NCBI GenBank assembly: GCA_022779465.1
Contig: JALFTB010000020.1
Coordinates: forward strand, 16,619 to 80,618
Reading direction: 5' to 3'
DNA length: 64,000 bases
DNA from: CAG-533 sp022779465
Lineage (GTDB): Bacteria; Bacillota_I; Bacilli_A; RF39; UBA660
Part shown: positions 44,903 to 54,045 of the stretch, piece by piece
How the letters are laid out: every line of letters begins with the position of its first letter
How positions within the stretch are numbered: the first letter of the stretch is position 1
Translations under genes and position numbers: made by a program
Notes under the pieces: generated by a model
Told to the model about the DNA's origin: nothing
The model's input: the letters and a program-made list of their open reading frames with translations, nothing else
The model's database searches: none

Positions 44903-45731
44903 TAGCATCCTCCTCAAGGACTTCTGGGTTATTAAACATGTATTCTAATAATTTTAGTGATTTAACAAAATAGAATCCGTCACCAATTCTTTCATCTAAT
45001 GTTGCACCAAATTCACACATTTTGCGAATTTCAACCTTGCCATCAATAACAACAGGTTCATCTTTTATTTCACCGATAGTAATAAGAAGGCTGTTTGTTC
45101 CTAAGTCGGTTAAGTGATGATAAATAGCACCGCATTTAATACTTCCTAAATTTGATAGTAGTACACTAGAATGATAGATTGAATTACTAGTTAATGATTG
45201 TGGAATTAAATCATGATTATCGGCAAATTTAACTATTTTGATAATTAACCATCTGATAAATTTTGGTAATTTGCCAATATTGTTTATAAAATTATCAGCA
45301 GCATTTGTTTTCTTTTCCTCTCTAACTTTATGCACTTTACCAGATATTTTATTACTCATTGTAAAAATGTTATCTTTTTCTTCAACTTTAACTACATTAA
45401 ATGTTTCTTCAGCAAGATCATTAAATTCTTTTTTTGCTACAAATGATAAAGTAATATCTTTACGATCATAATGAGTTTTATTAATAATAAATCTATTTAA
45501 TAGAGGTCTATTGTAAAGTAATTTACCAATACCAATTGCAAAAGCATGAAAATATGTTAAATCTTCATTACCTTTTTGTTTTTTCTTTTTGTTTATATAT
45601 TCAACTAAATTAGTTACATCTAATTTGGTATTTATGTATACTTCAGAATCAGCACGTCTTGGCATAACAAAATTTATTAATCCATGCATTCCATCTAAGT
45701 TTTTTACTTTAATTCCATCTTTTCTATTCAT
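44871..45731 (-). CDS. E2/CAT-fold acyltransferase-like protein with altered catalytic motif
   Basis: A 286-residue protein resembling the catalytic domain of 2-oxoacid dehydrogenase E2/chloramphenicol acetyltransferase: FHAFAIGIGKLLYNRPLLNRF, LSNLGSIKCGAIYHHL and the end GATLDERIGDG. No lipoyl or subunit-binding domain precedes it. The usual catalytic DHRxxDG reads DERIGDG here (E247 in place of His), so either another base is used or the protein transfers acyl groups differently. It is the first gene of an operon with an AMP-dependent ligase, which could deliver acyl-CoA to it. GGAGAAG precedes the ATG. Confidence 0.78.
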   Translation of the reverse strand: MNRKDGIKVKNLDGMHGLINFVMPRRADSEVYINTKLDVTNLVEYINKKKKQKGNEDLTYFHAFAIGIGKLLYNRPLLNRFIINKTHYDRKDITLSFVAKKEFNDLAEETFNVVKVEEKDNIFTMSNKISGKVHKVREEKKTNAADNFINNIGKLPKFIRWLIIKIVKFADNHDLIPQSLTSNSIYHSSVLLSNLGSIKCGAIYHHLTDLGTNSLLITIGEIKDEPVVIDGKVEIRKMCEFGATLDERIGDGFYFVKSLKLLEYMFNNPEVLEEDANVRIIEKQAK

Positions 45732-45845
45732 AATCTACTTCTCCTATACTCATAATACAATTAATTATAACATACTTTTTTTGCAATAATCAATTTTTGC
45801 TTGCAATTATGTTAGTTATTCGGGCAGAAATAAAAAAATGTCTGA

Positions 45846-45874
45846 TAAAAAAATAACAGTATATATCTGTTATT
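45846..45874 (-). terminator. Terminator of the YbaK-like gene
   Basis: On the minus strand AATAACAG / CTGTTATT with a seven-base loop followed by seven T; the stem covers the stop codon. Confidence 0.75.
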
Positions 45875-46343
45875 AATTCCAATCTTTACAAACGTCTACC
45901 CAATTTAAATAATTTGAGTATTTTTCTAATTCTTCTAATGTTAATTTAATGGCACTATTTGTTGAACCGCATGCGGGATAAACATATTTAAATCTTTTTA
46001 ATGATACATCTAAATAGACTTTAATGTTATCATTTATAGCAAATGGGCAAACCCCACCAACAGCGTGACCTACTAAAGTTTCTACTTCATCAAATTTTAA
46101 CATAGCTGCTTTGTGTTTAAAATATGCTTTATATTTAGCATTATCAATTTTAGCATCTCCTGCTGTTACAATCATGATTACTTCATCTTCTAATTTAAAT
46201 GCTAGAGACTTAGCAATTTCTTTTTCTTCACAACATAGTGCATGTGCAGCATCTGCAACAGTTGCACTGGATTCATTTAATTCAATAATACGATTATCCA
46301 TATTATATTGTTTAAAATATTCTTTTACTTTTACTAATGACAT
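45873..46343 (-). CDS. YbaK/EbsC-family aminoacyl-tRNA deacylase
   Basis: A 156-residue editing-type protein that would hydrolyse misacylated tRNA, for example Cys-tRNA-Pro. Visible features are CCEEKEIAKSLAFKL with the catalytic Lys region, IVTAGDAKID, GHAVGGVCPFAI (about 91-102) and YPACGSTNSAIKLT. The ATG at 46343 follows AGGTGA; the frame opens with a GTG three codons earlier that is part of that site. Monocistronic, with its own terminator. Confidence 0.92.
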   Translation of the reverse strand: MSLVKVKEYFKQYNMDNRIIELNESSATVADAAHALCCEEKEIAKSLAFKLEDEVIMIVTAGDAKIDNAKYKAYFKHKAAMLKFDEVETLVGHAVGGVCPFAINDNIKVYLDVSLKRFKYVYPACGSTNSAIKLTLEELEKYSNYLNWVDVCKDWN

Positions 46344-46457
46344 AGACTTCACCTGTTAATAATAATATAAAATTTTTTTATTAAAATCAATATTAAAAAA
46401 TGTATTATATTTTTAATTAATATGATATAATACTTACGTTGATTAAGGAGGCGTAGT

Positions 46458-46583
46458 ATGAAAGTTTATAAAAAGAAATTACCAAAAGGTGTTAGAAAAA
46501 TGTTTAAATATGAAAAAGGCGTTAAAGTTAAAATTTTAAATAGTTTATACACTGATAAAAAGAAAAAAGCAGAAAATAAGTAA
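46458..46583 (+). CDS. 41-residue very basic protein
   Basis: A short gene not longer than 41 codons with a perfect AAGGAGG seven bases before ATG, an extended -10 TGATATAAT about 30 bases upstream, and a strong terminator just after the stop. The product starts MKVYKKKLPKGVRKMF and ends KKKKAENK; about a third of residues are Lys or Arg. It has no homologue I know. The signals on both sides make it a convincing real gene. Nucleic-acid or ribosome binding is possible but only a guess. Confidence 0.75.
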   Translation: MKVYKKKLPKGVRKMFKYEKGVKVKILNSLYTDKKKKAENK

Positions 46584-46600
46584 TTTACTTATTTTTTTTT
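46574..46600 (+). terminator. Terminator after the 41-residue gene
   Basis: AAATAAGTAA / TTTACTTATTT stem including the stop codon, followed by nine T. Confidence 0.8.
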
Positions 46601-46659
46601 CCACTTTATTTAGAAATATATTATAATTATTTTAGTTGGCATAAAAAAGGACAAATATT

Positions 46660-47745
46660 ATGGATCAAAAGAAATTTGGAGAATTTGTTAAGAAATTAAG
46701 AGAAGAGAAAAATCTTAATCAAGAACAATTAGGTAATGAAGTACATGTACATAGGACCACAGTTAATAAATGGGAGAAAGGTAATGCTTTACCACTTAAT
46801 GATACTTTAGTGTTACTGAGTAACTTCTTTGATGTTTCTATAGATGAATTATTAGCTGGTGAAAGATTTAATAATAAAAATAAAAAAGATAAAAATAAAG
46901 ATGTAGTTTTAGATTTATTAAATCATCAAAGAAATTTAAATAAATACTTAAAAATAATTTTTATAATTTTAATAATTGTTAGTTTTGTATTTTTATCATA
47001 TTATTTCTTTAAAAACTATAATACAATAAGCGTTTATGGAATTCGTGGTGAAGGCGAAAAATACAATATTAAGGATGGAGTATTAATTATTTCTAAAAAC
47101 AGGTCATATTTAAAATTAGGAACTGTTATTGATAAGAAAACTAATGAAAACTTAATCGCTGATGTTAATCTTTATGTTGAAAAGAAAAATGGTAAACAAG
47201 TAAGTGTATATAAAAGTACTTCTGATATGTTAATTACTGATTATAATGATTTTAAAAATTTGTATTTAGATGATACTTTAAAAGATGAATATGATAATTT
47301 TTATGTTAAAGTTATATATAAAAAACATGAAGAAATTATTAATATTAATTTGACTAGATATTTTAAAAATGAATATTTATTTTCAAAACATGATGAAACT
47401 TTTGAAAGCTTCAAAAAACAAAATATGCATGAATATTTAATTCGTAAAAATTTTAAATATGATGAAAAATTTAGACAATATTCTTATGAGAATGGCAATT
47501 TGAAAATGTATTACAATTTAAATCAATCCTATATTATAGTTTTTAATAATAATCCCAAAAAAGAAGTTAGATATCGTTATAATTTATTAAATAAAAATCT
47601 ATGTTTAAATCTTTTATATGTTGATTCTGATGTAGATGATTACGTTTTTAATACAAAAGATTTAAAAAAATTATCTGATGAAGAATATCAAATTTACTCC
47701 AATTTTAAGGAAAATTATTTAGATATTTACTTCCCGTTTTTATAG
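46660..47745 (+). CDS. XRE-family regulator with membrane helix and outer domain
   Basis: A 361-residue protein. Residues about 8-62 are an XRE helix-turn-helix (NLNQEQLGNEVHVHRTTVNKWEKG). A single membrane helix lies at about 96-118, and the remaining 240 residues, rich in Lys, Tyr and Asp, would be outside the cell. This layout is that of a one-component transmembrane regulator that senses an external signal. The gene for a secreted protein follows after one base, so the two probably form a unit. AAAGGACAAATATT precedes the ATG. Confidence 0.8.
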   Translation: MDQKKFGEFVKKLREEKNLNQEQLGNEVHVHRTTVNKWEKGNALPLNDTLVLLSNFFDVSIDELLAGERFNNKNKKDKNKDVVLDLLNHQRNLNKYLKIIFIILIIVSFVFLSYYFFKNYNTISVYGIRGEGEKYNIKDGVLIISKNRSYLKLGTVIDKKTNENLIADVNLYVEKKNGKQVSVYKSTSDMLITDYNDFKNLYLDDTLKDEYDNFYVKVIYKKHEEIININLTRYFKNEYLFSKHDETFESFKKQNMHEYLIRKNFKYDEKFRQYSYENGNLKMYYNLNQSYIIVFNNNPKKEVRYRYNLLNKNLCLNLLYVDSDVDDYVFNTKDLKKLSDEEYQIYSNFKENYLDIYFPFL

Positions 47746-47815
47746 TGTGAATTGCTTTCACTTCACTTTTTCTTCAATATACGATATTGTGAAGAAGGAA
47801 AGGAGTGAGTTATTC

Positions 47816-48565
47816 ATCAAAAGAAAATTAATTGTGTGGTTATCAGTAATAAGTATGTTCTTACTTGCAGGTATTAATGTTTATGCTGAAGAAGATATAT
47901 ATTATACAAATGATAATGGTGTTAGTTTAACAAAAACTGAATATGATTTCTTTACTAAAATGTATTGGGACGGTTATCAAGAATTTGTTACACCTGCCAA
48001 ATATAATAAATATGCAAGTGAAAACTTATTTACCGCACCAGTAACTAGAGTAGAGCAAGATGATAATAATGGCAGTTATACTAGAGCTGGAACTATTCAT
48101 GAGACTTCAGCTAAAATTTTAACTTTATCAAAGGCTTGTGGCTCTATGTCCTGTTCTATAATAATTGGCTTACAATGGAAGGCAACACCTCGTGTATTAA
48201 GTCATGACGTGATGGGAGCACTACTTTACAACGGGCTTAATCTAACAACTGATCCAATTACAACTTTATATTACAATTCAACTAACTGGTTTGAATCAAA
48301 TGAAATAAAGTATAGTAATAAAGGTTTTGGAGTATCTGTAAAATTACGTAGCAGTTCTTCAATGCTTAGATTAACACAAGAATATGATGTAAAAGGCACT
48401 GGTATACTTTATGCCTCATATCAACATGCAATGTCAACAATTAGTTTACCAAGTAGTAAATGCTATACTGTTAACTTTGGTGGTTACGGTGGTGTATTTG
48501 ACTTCTATGGTAATGCTTATGGCGTGTATGATCAAATGGCCGGAGTAGAAACTTCATTTAATTAA
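47816..48565 (+). CDS. Secreted protein of unknown function, apparent ATC start
   Basis: A 249-residue secreted protein. Read from the ATC at 47816 it has a perfect signal peptide (xKRKLIVWLSVISMFLLAGINVYA) with AAAGGAG ten bases upstream, but no ATG, GTG or TTG stands there. The frame is open back to a GTG at 47747 with no binding site. After cleavage the protein has a Thr/Ser-rich beta pattern and two cysteines in ACGSMSCS that may form a disulphide. It lacks membrane and sorting signals. The partner is the XRE membrane regulator just upstream. Function unknown. Confidence 0.65.
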   Translation: MKRKLIVWLSVISMFLLAGINVYAEEDIYYTNDNGVSLTKTEYDFFTKMYWDGYQEFVTPAKYNKYASENLFTAPVTRVEQDDNNGSYTRAGTIHETSAKILTLSKACGSMSCSIIIGLQWKATPRVLSHDVMGALLYNGLNLTTDPITTLYYNSTNWFESNEIKYSNKGFGVSVKLRSSSSMLRLTQEYDVKGTGILYASYQHAMSTISLPSSKCYTVNFGGYGGVFDFYGNAYGVYDQMAGVETSFN

Positions 48566-48804
48566 GCTTATATACAATTTTTATAGTTAAATAATTTTCT
48601 AATATTGATGGTAGACATAATGTTGCACAAACACAAGAAAGTAATGGAAGGTAGTAGATATTACTACATTGAAAATGATAAGTATATTAGTTTTAATTTT
48701 GATAATTAAGCTAATATGTTTATAAATATGTATACAATATTTCAGCTTAATATTGTATACGGACCATAGGTCCTTGCTGTTTTGATGTTAATAGTAGAAC
48801 AAAA
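48566..48804 (+). other. Accessory intergenic stretch with a doubtful 33-codon ORF
   Basis: Between the secreted protein and the TetR terminator there is no supported gene. An ORF at 48608-48709 would give 33 residues beginning MVDIMLHKHKKV, but it has no ribosome binding site and may be a remnant. The sequence AATATTGTATAC near 48750 forms part of a loose inverted repeat with GTATACAATATT around 48730. Confidence 0.4.
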
Positions 48805-48836
48805 AAGATTCACTTGATGGGGTGAATCTTTTTTTG
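48803..48836. terminator. Bidirectional terminator
   Basis: AAGATTCAC / GTGAATCTT stem with A-run left and seven T right, adjoining the stop of the TetR gene. Confidence 0.8.
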
Positions 48837-49406
48837 TTAAATACTTTCAATATTTTCAGGAATTAATTTATTTAAGAAATTATAAATTTCTTCTTTTGTG
48901 TATTTGTTAGTATTTTCTAACCATTCAATTCCTAAACTTAATAATCCGCCTAAATAGAATTTTGCAATTATTACTTTTGGAATAGATGAATTACGTTTAT
49001 CATTTTTAATTTTCTTAGAAATGTCTTCATTAATAACTGATAGTAAGATATCCATCATGATACTATTTCTGTTGTTGGTCATGATAGAAGAGTAGATATC
49101 TCTATATTCTTCAACATGGTCAATAAATAATTTAATTAATTCCATGTAATATTCTCTAGTGTCAGTGATGTGTTTTCTTTTATCTAATTCATTAGTAAAA
49201 TTACTTTTTAAGTCATTAATGAATTCAACTAGAAGTTCATATTTATCTTCATAATGAGCGTAGAAAGTTGAACGATTAATTAAGGCTTTATTACATATAT
49301 CAGAAACTTTTATTTCTTCAAAAGTTTTTTCTTTCATTAAATCAATTAAAGCTTCATAAATAACTTTTTTAGTTTTTATAATTCTTAAATCAGTTTTTTT
49401 CTCCAT
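48837..49406 (-). CDS. TetR/AcrR-family regulator
   Basis: A 189-residue regulator. The N-terminal helix-turn-helix is at about residues 25-50 (FEEIKVSDICNKALINRSTFYAHYEDK), followed by a helical ligand domain of the TetR_C type common in Firmicutes. It is divergent from the MMPL transporter operon (175 bases between starts) and presumably represses it, releasing on binding a lipid-like or toxic compound. GGTGATTTG lies before the ATG. Confidence 0.92.
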   Translation of the reverse strand: MEKKTDLRIIKTKKVIYEALIDLMKEKTFEEIKVSDICNKALINRSTFYAHYEDKYELLVEFINDLKSNFTNELDKRKHITDTREYYMELIKLFIDHVEEYRDIYSSIMTNNRNSIMMDILLSVINEDISKKIKNDKRNSSIPKVIIAKFYLGGLLSLGIEWLENTNKYTKEEIYNFLNKLIPENIESI

Positions 49407-49461
49407 TTCAAATCACCAATTTCATTATACACAAAAGAAAACATTTGTAAAGATAACTAAC

Positions 49462-49502
49462 AAAGTGTTGCTTATTATTGATACATTTTTTGTAAAGTGT
49501 TG
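49462..49502. promoter_or_regulatory. Repeated AAAGTGTTG boxes in the TetR-MMPL intergenic region
   Basis: AAAGTGTTG occurs at 49462-49470 and 49494-49502, 32 bases apart, about three helical turns. Their position between divergent genes makes them candidate operators, but TetR sites are usually palindromic, so this is tentative. Confidence 0.35.
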
Positions 49503-49581
49503 GAAAACATACAGATTAAATGATATTTGTGTGTTAATAAATTAAACTTCATAATAAAATATTATGCGAATGGAGGAAATT

Positions 49582-51639
49582 ATGGATAAATTTGCAAAGG
49601 GTATTTGTAAAAATAAAGTTATCATTATGTTAGTTACCTGTGTTTTAGTTGTTTTATCTTTTATAGGTATGAGCTTAACTAAAATTAATTATGATATTTT
49701 AGTTTATTTACCTAAAGATATTGAAACTATTAAAGGACAAGATATTTTAACTGATGATTTTAATATGGGTGCTTATTCAATAGCGATAGCTAAAGATTTA
49801 AGTAGTAAACAAATACTTAAATTAGAAGATGAAATTAAACAAGTTGATGGTGTAAATGAAGTTGTATCTTTATATGATGTGTTAGGTACTACTGTTCCGG
49901 TTGATATGCTTCCTGAAGAAATATCTAGTCATTTATATGAAGATGATACAGATATCTTATTTATAACATTTGCTGGTTCTACTTCATCTGAGCAAACAAT
50001 TGATGCAGTTGAAAACATTAGAGAAATAACAAGTGATAAGGCATTACTTGGTGGAATGAGTTCTATGGTATTAGATACTATGAACTTATCAGAATCTGAG
50101 ATTATGATTTATATTGTTATTGCTGTAGTGTTATGTATCATTGTATTAGAACTTTCATTAGATTCTTATTTAGTTCCAATTTTATTACTTTTAAATATTG
50201 GAATTGCAATATTATTTAATTTAGGTTCAAATATTTTCTTAGGTGAAATATCCTATATAACAAAAGCTTTGGTTGCAGTATTGCAATTAGGGGTTACTAC
50301 TGACTTCTCAATTTTCTTATATCATTCATATGAGAAAAAGAAGAAAGAATATGCTAATAAAGAAGATGCAATGGCAGATGCAATTAAAGAAACATTTACA
50401 TCTGTTATTGGTAGTTCTTTAACTACTATTGCTGGTTTCTTAGTATTATGTACTATGAAATTAACATTAGGTAAAGATTTAGGCATTGTAATGGCTAAAG
50501 GAGTACTTTTAGGAGTTGTTACTGTACTTACAGTATTCCCAAGTTTATTATTATTACTTGATAAATATATTGAAAAAACTAAACATAAGAGTTTAGCAAT
50601 TAATTTTAGTAAATTAAATAATTTTATAGTTAAACATCATGTTGCATTTTTTGTAATATTCTTAGTTTTAGTTATTCCTTGTTATTTAGCTTATAGTAAA
50701 GTTGATGTTTATTATAAGATAGATAAATCATTACCTAGTACATTAGAAAGTATTAAAGCTAATGAAGAATTAAAAAATAAGTTCAATATTGTTAGTCCAG
50801 AGATATTGTTAGTTCCTTCTGATATGAAATCTAATGATATTAATGATATGGTTTCTGAAATTAAAACTATAGATGGTATTGATTTTGTATTATCTTTTGA
50901 TGAATTAAAGAAATTAGGTATATCTGAAAATATGCTTAGTGATGATGTTGTAAGTGTATTTAAAAATGATAAATATGAAATGATTTTAGTTAACTCTTTA
51001 TATGAGGTTGCTAGTGATGAATTAAATGATCAAATAACTGATTTAAATAAAGTTGTTGATAAATATGATAAAAATATAATTGTTGCTGGTGAAGGACCTT
51101 TAATGAAGGATTTAATTAATATTAGTGATACTGATTTTAATAATGTTAATTATTCTTCTATTATATGTATTTTAGTTATATTATTCTTTGTATTAAAGAG
51201 TTTCTCATTACCAATATTATTAATTGCAGCAATAGAGACAGCTATATTTATTAATATGTCATTCTCATATTTTGGTGGAGTTGTTCTTCCTTTTGTAGCA
51301 CCAATTGTTTTAGGTACTATTCAATTAGGTGCAACAATAGATTATGCAATTCTAATGACAACTAATTATTTAGAAAGAAGAAAAACAATGGCTCCTAAAG
51401 AAGCTATGGTGGATACTTTAAATTATTGTGCTAATTCAATATTTGTAAGTGGTTTATGTTTCTTTGCAGCAACATTTGGTGTAGGTGTATATAGTGATTT
51501 AGAAATGGTTGGATCTTTATGTACATTAATATCTAGAGGAGCAATTGTAAGTATGATTGTTGTAATAACTATTGTTCCATCAATATTGTTAGTATTTGAT
51601 AAATTAATAAGTAAAACGACTAAAAGAAAGGAATGTTAA
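49582..51639 (+). CDS. MMPL/RND-superfamily exporter
   Basis: A 685-residue membrane transporter with two halves, each with one helix, a large extracellular loop and five further helices (about 12 in total). Proton-relay regions appear as GVTTDFSIFLYHSYEKKKKE and GATIDYAILMTTNYLERRK. Family members move lipids or hydrophobic compounds out of the cell using the proton gradient. GGAGG precedes the ATG at 49582; the ORF opens six codons earlier. The next gene, for a secreted coiled-coil protein, begins two bases after its stop, suggesting a transporter plus accessory partner. Confidence 0.9.
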   Translation: MDKFAKGICKNKVIIMLVTCVLVVLSFIGMSLTKINYDILVYLPKDIETIKGQDILTDDFNMGAYSIAIAKDLSSKQILKLEDEIKQVDGVNEVVSLYDVLGTTVPVDMLPEEISSHLYEDDTDILFITFAGSTSSEQTIDAVENIREITSDKALLGGMSSMVLDTMNLSESEIMIYIVIAVVLCIIVLELSLDSYLVPILLLLNIGIAILFNLGSNIFLGEISYITKALVAVLQLGVTTDFSIFLYHSYEKKKKEYANKEDAMADAIKETFTSVIGSSLTTIAGFLVLCTMKLTLGKDLGIVMAKGVLLGVVTVLTVFPSLLLLLDKYIEKTKHKSLAINFSKLNNFIVKHHVAFFVIFLVLVIPCYLAYSKVDVYYKIDKSLPSTLESIKANEELKNKFNIVSPEILLVPSDMKSNDINDMVSEIKTIDGIDFVLSFDELKKLGISENMLSDDVVSVFKNDKYEMILVNSLYEVASDELNDQITDLNKVVDKYDKNIIVAGEGPLMKDLINISDTDFNNVNYSSIICILVILFFVLKSFSLPILLIAAIETAIFINMSFSYFGGVVLPFVAPIVLGTIQLGATIDYAILMTTNYLERRKTMAPKEAMVDTLNYCANSIFVSGLCFFAATFGVGVYSDLEMVGSLCTLISRGAIVSMIVVITIVPSILLVFDKLISKTTKRKEC

Positions 51640-51641
51640 TT

Positions 51642-53393
51642 ATGAATAAAAATGTAAAAAAAGCTACTTCTATAATGTTAGTTAGTAGTATCTTATTAAC
51701 AAGTATGCCTGTAAATGTATTTGCTTTAACTAAACAAGAAACTGTTTATGGTAAATTAGAAATTAATGGCGCTCAAAAGAGTGTTACTGTTAATGAACAT
51801 ATTGTTAATAATAAAGAAATAAATAAAATCGAAGATTATTCTGAACTTAAAGATATTTTAAATCTTAATGGTGATGAAAAATATACTATTAAAGATAATA
51901 AAGTAACTTGGGAAGCTAATGGTAACGATATTTTTTATCAAGGTACTTATGAAGATAAATTACCAATAGATGCTAATATTACTTATAAATTAGATGGTAA
52001 AACAATGAATGTAAGTGATATGTTAGGTAAATCTGGTAAAGTTACTATTAAAATTAATTTAAAAAATAATGATAGACATTTAGTTAAAGTAAATGGTAAG
52101 AGTGAATATTTATATACACCATTTGTTGTTACTTTAGGTACTATTATTGATGGTAATGCTAAAAATGTAACTATTAATAATGGTAAAGTAATTAATAATG
52201 GTACTAAAAATATTGTAGTTGGAGTTGCTACTCCTGGCTTATATGATAGTTTAAAGATTTCTAGTTTAAGTTCTTTAAATAATTTAACTATTAGTTATAC
52301 TACTGATAATTTTGAATTATCTAGTATGTATATGGTTGCTACTCCTAAATTATTAGATAGTGATGATTTAAAGATTTTTGATGAATTAGATTCTTTATAT
52401 GGTAAAGTTAATTCTTTACAAGATAATATGAATTTAATTGATGAAAGTGGTAAAAAAATTAAAGATGGATCTAATACTTTAAAGAGTAAATTAGGTGAAT
52501 CTATTAATAATTTATCTAAAAATACTGGTAATGCTTTAACTGATGAACAAGTTAGTGGTATTGAAAATAGTGCTGTAAGTACTGTTAAGGGTATGTTTAC
52601 TGATGAATATAAAGTTCAAATTGCTGAGTCTGCTTGGGAAACTGTTCAAAAGAGTTTAAATAGTAATGATCCTGAAGTTATTAAGATTGTTAAAGAATCA
52701 GTTACTAAGGCTGTTACTGAATATTTAGTTAATGCTAATTTAGCTGCTGATTATCAAAATTGTGAAACTGGTAAAGTTATAGTTTCTAAGGGTGGAGTAA
52801 TGACTGAAGAACAAATGAAGAGTTGTTTAGTTATGAAAAATAATGAAGAAGCTATTAAGGCTGTTACTAATGCAGCTACTACAGCAGCAACATTAAGTGC
52901 AACTAAAACTGCTAATTATGTAGCTGAAAAAGTTTCTAAATCTGTTGCTACTGAAGCAGCTATGAATTCTGCTTTAGCTGTTGCTAAGAGTGTTTCTGGT
53001 AGCGTTGCTAGTAATGTAGCTAATACTGTCAAAGAAGAGTCAATAAAGAGTGTTTCTAATTCTTTAGGTACTTTATATGCTGGAATAGATGAACTTGATA
53101 ATGGTATAATTAAACTATCATCAGGAATATCAAAATTTAATAAAGAAGGTATTAATAATATTAGTAATCTTGTTAATACTAAATTAAAGGATACATCTGC
53201 AAGAGCTGAAAAGTTAATTGAACTTGGTGAAAATTATAAATCTGTAGATAGTAACAAAAATTTAAGTGGCGATAGTGAAACTAAATTTGTATTAGTTGTA
53301 GAAGGACAAAAAGCAAAAGATACTACTAAGAGTAATACAACTAAAACAACTAAAGTATCATTATGGCAAAGAATTAAAAACTTATTTAAATAG
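51642..53393 (+). CDS. Secreted coiled-coil accessory protein of the MMPL exporter
   Basis: A 583-residue protein with signal peptide (about residues 1-29, ending NVFALT), a beta-rich N-terminal domain (DKLPIDANITYKLDGKTMNV and later KVTIKINLKN), and a long helical part (about 245-530) with heptad-like Ala/Ser/Thr/Asn and GIDELDNGIIKLSSGISKF, similar to the extracellular coiled coils of YhgE/Pip-type proteins. The C-terminus is basic (LWQRIKNLFK) and no final membrane helix is evident. Its gene follows the exporter after two bases, so it probably works with it at the cell surface. Exact role unknown. Confidence 0.7.
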   Translation: MNKNVKKATSIMLVSSILLTSMPVNVFALTKQETVYGKLEINGAQKSVTVNEHIVNNKEINKIEDYSELKDILNLNGDEKYTIKDNKVTWEANGNDIFYQGTYEDKLPIDANITYKLDGKTMNVSDMLGKSGKVTIKINLKNNDRHLVKVNGKSEYLYTPFVVTLGTIIDGNAKNVTINNGKVINNGTKNIVVGVATPGLYDSLKISSLSSLNNLTISYTTDNFELSSMYMVATPKLLDSDDLKIFDELDSLYGKVNSLQDNMNLIDESGKKIKDGSNTLKSKLGESINNLSKNTGNALTDEQVSGIENSAVSTVKGMFTDEYKVQIAESAWETVQKSLNSNDPEVIKIVKESVTKAVTEYLVNANLAADYQNCETGKVIVSKGGVMTEEQMKSCLVMKNNEEAIKAVTNAATTAATLSATKTANYVAEKVSKSVATEAAMNSALAVAKSVSGSVASNVANTVKEESIKSVSNSLGTLYAGIDELDNGIIKLSSGISKFNKEGINNISNLVNTKLKDTSARAEKLIELGENYKSVDSNKNLSGDSETKFVLVVEGQKAKDTTKSNTTKTTKVSLWQRIKNLFK

Positions 53394-53407
53394 AAAGAGG
53401 AGAAGTT

Positions 53408-53974
53408 ATGTTAGATAAGATTAATAAGTATTTAAATTTATCATTAATTATTTCAGGGGTAATGGCAATTTTAGGAGTAGTACTTATGGTTTATCCAGAA
53501 GTATCATTCACAGTTATTTCATATGTTATTGGAATATCATTCTTAGCTGCTGGAGTTTCATTATTATTTATTGAAAGAAAATTTATGTTTAGTTTATTTA
53601 ATGGAGCTTTAATATTTATTTTAGGTTTATTAATAGTAATTCATCCAGAATTATTAAAAGTTATGATTCCGATTATTGTAGGTTTATGGTTTATTATTAA
53701 TGGAGGCTTAAAATTTAGATTAGGTACATTATTTAAAGATATTGATAATAAAAAATATTGGTTAACTATTATCTTAGCTTCTTTATCATTTGTTTTAGGT
53801 ATTGTTTTAGTAATTAATCCAATTGAAAGTGCAAGTGCTTTAACATTATTTTTTGGAATTATGTTAGTATCTTATTCAATTTGTGATATTGTAGATTTTA
53901 TAGTTATTAAAAAATACATTAAAGATTTTAGTAAAGAATTAAATAAAAAATTAGAAGCATTTATTAATTATTAA
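53408..53974 (+). CDS. HdeD-like (DUF308) membrane protein
   Basis: A 188-residue membrane protein with six hydrophobic helices in three pairs, each pair containing the repeated G-[IVL]-x3-PE or NP turn (VYPEVSF, IHPELLK, INPIESA) that marks the HdeD/DUF308 family. Such proteins are linked to acid or envelope stress but have no defined activity. GAGGAGAAG precedes the ATG. It follows the accessory gene by 14 bases and closes the operon before a terminator. Confidence 0.88.
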   Translation: MLDKINKYLNLSLIISGVMAILGVVLMVYPEVSFTVISYVIGISFLAAGVSLLFIERKFMFSLFNGALIFILGLLIVIHPELLKVMIPIIVGLWFIINGGLKFRLGTLFKDIDNKKYWLTIILASLSFVLGIVLVINPIESASALTLFFGIMLVSYSICDIVDFIVIKKYIKDFSKELNKKLEAFINY

Positions 53975-53977
53975 GAA

Positions 53978-54006
53978 TGTTACTAGTTTATCTAGTAACT
54001 TTTTTT
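53978..54006 (+). terminator. Terminator of the MMPL operon
   Basis: GTTACTAG / CTAGTAAC stem with a five-base loop and seven T. Confidence 0.85.
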
Positions 54007-54045
54007 GTTGTGTGTTATATTTTAATTAAGAAAAGGAGATTTTAT

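Noticed and set aside
48608..48709. 33-codon ORF after the secreted-protein gene
   Set aside because: It has no ribosome binding site and no recognisable product; kept only as a note in the intergenic entry.
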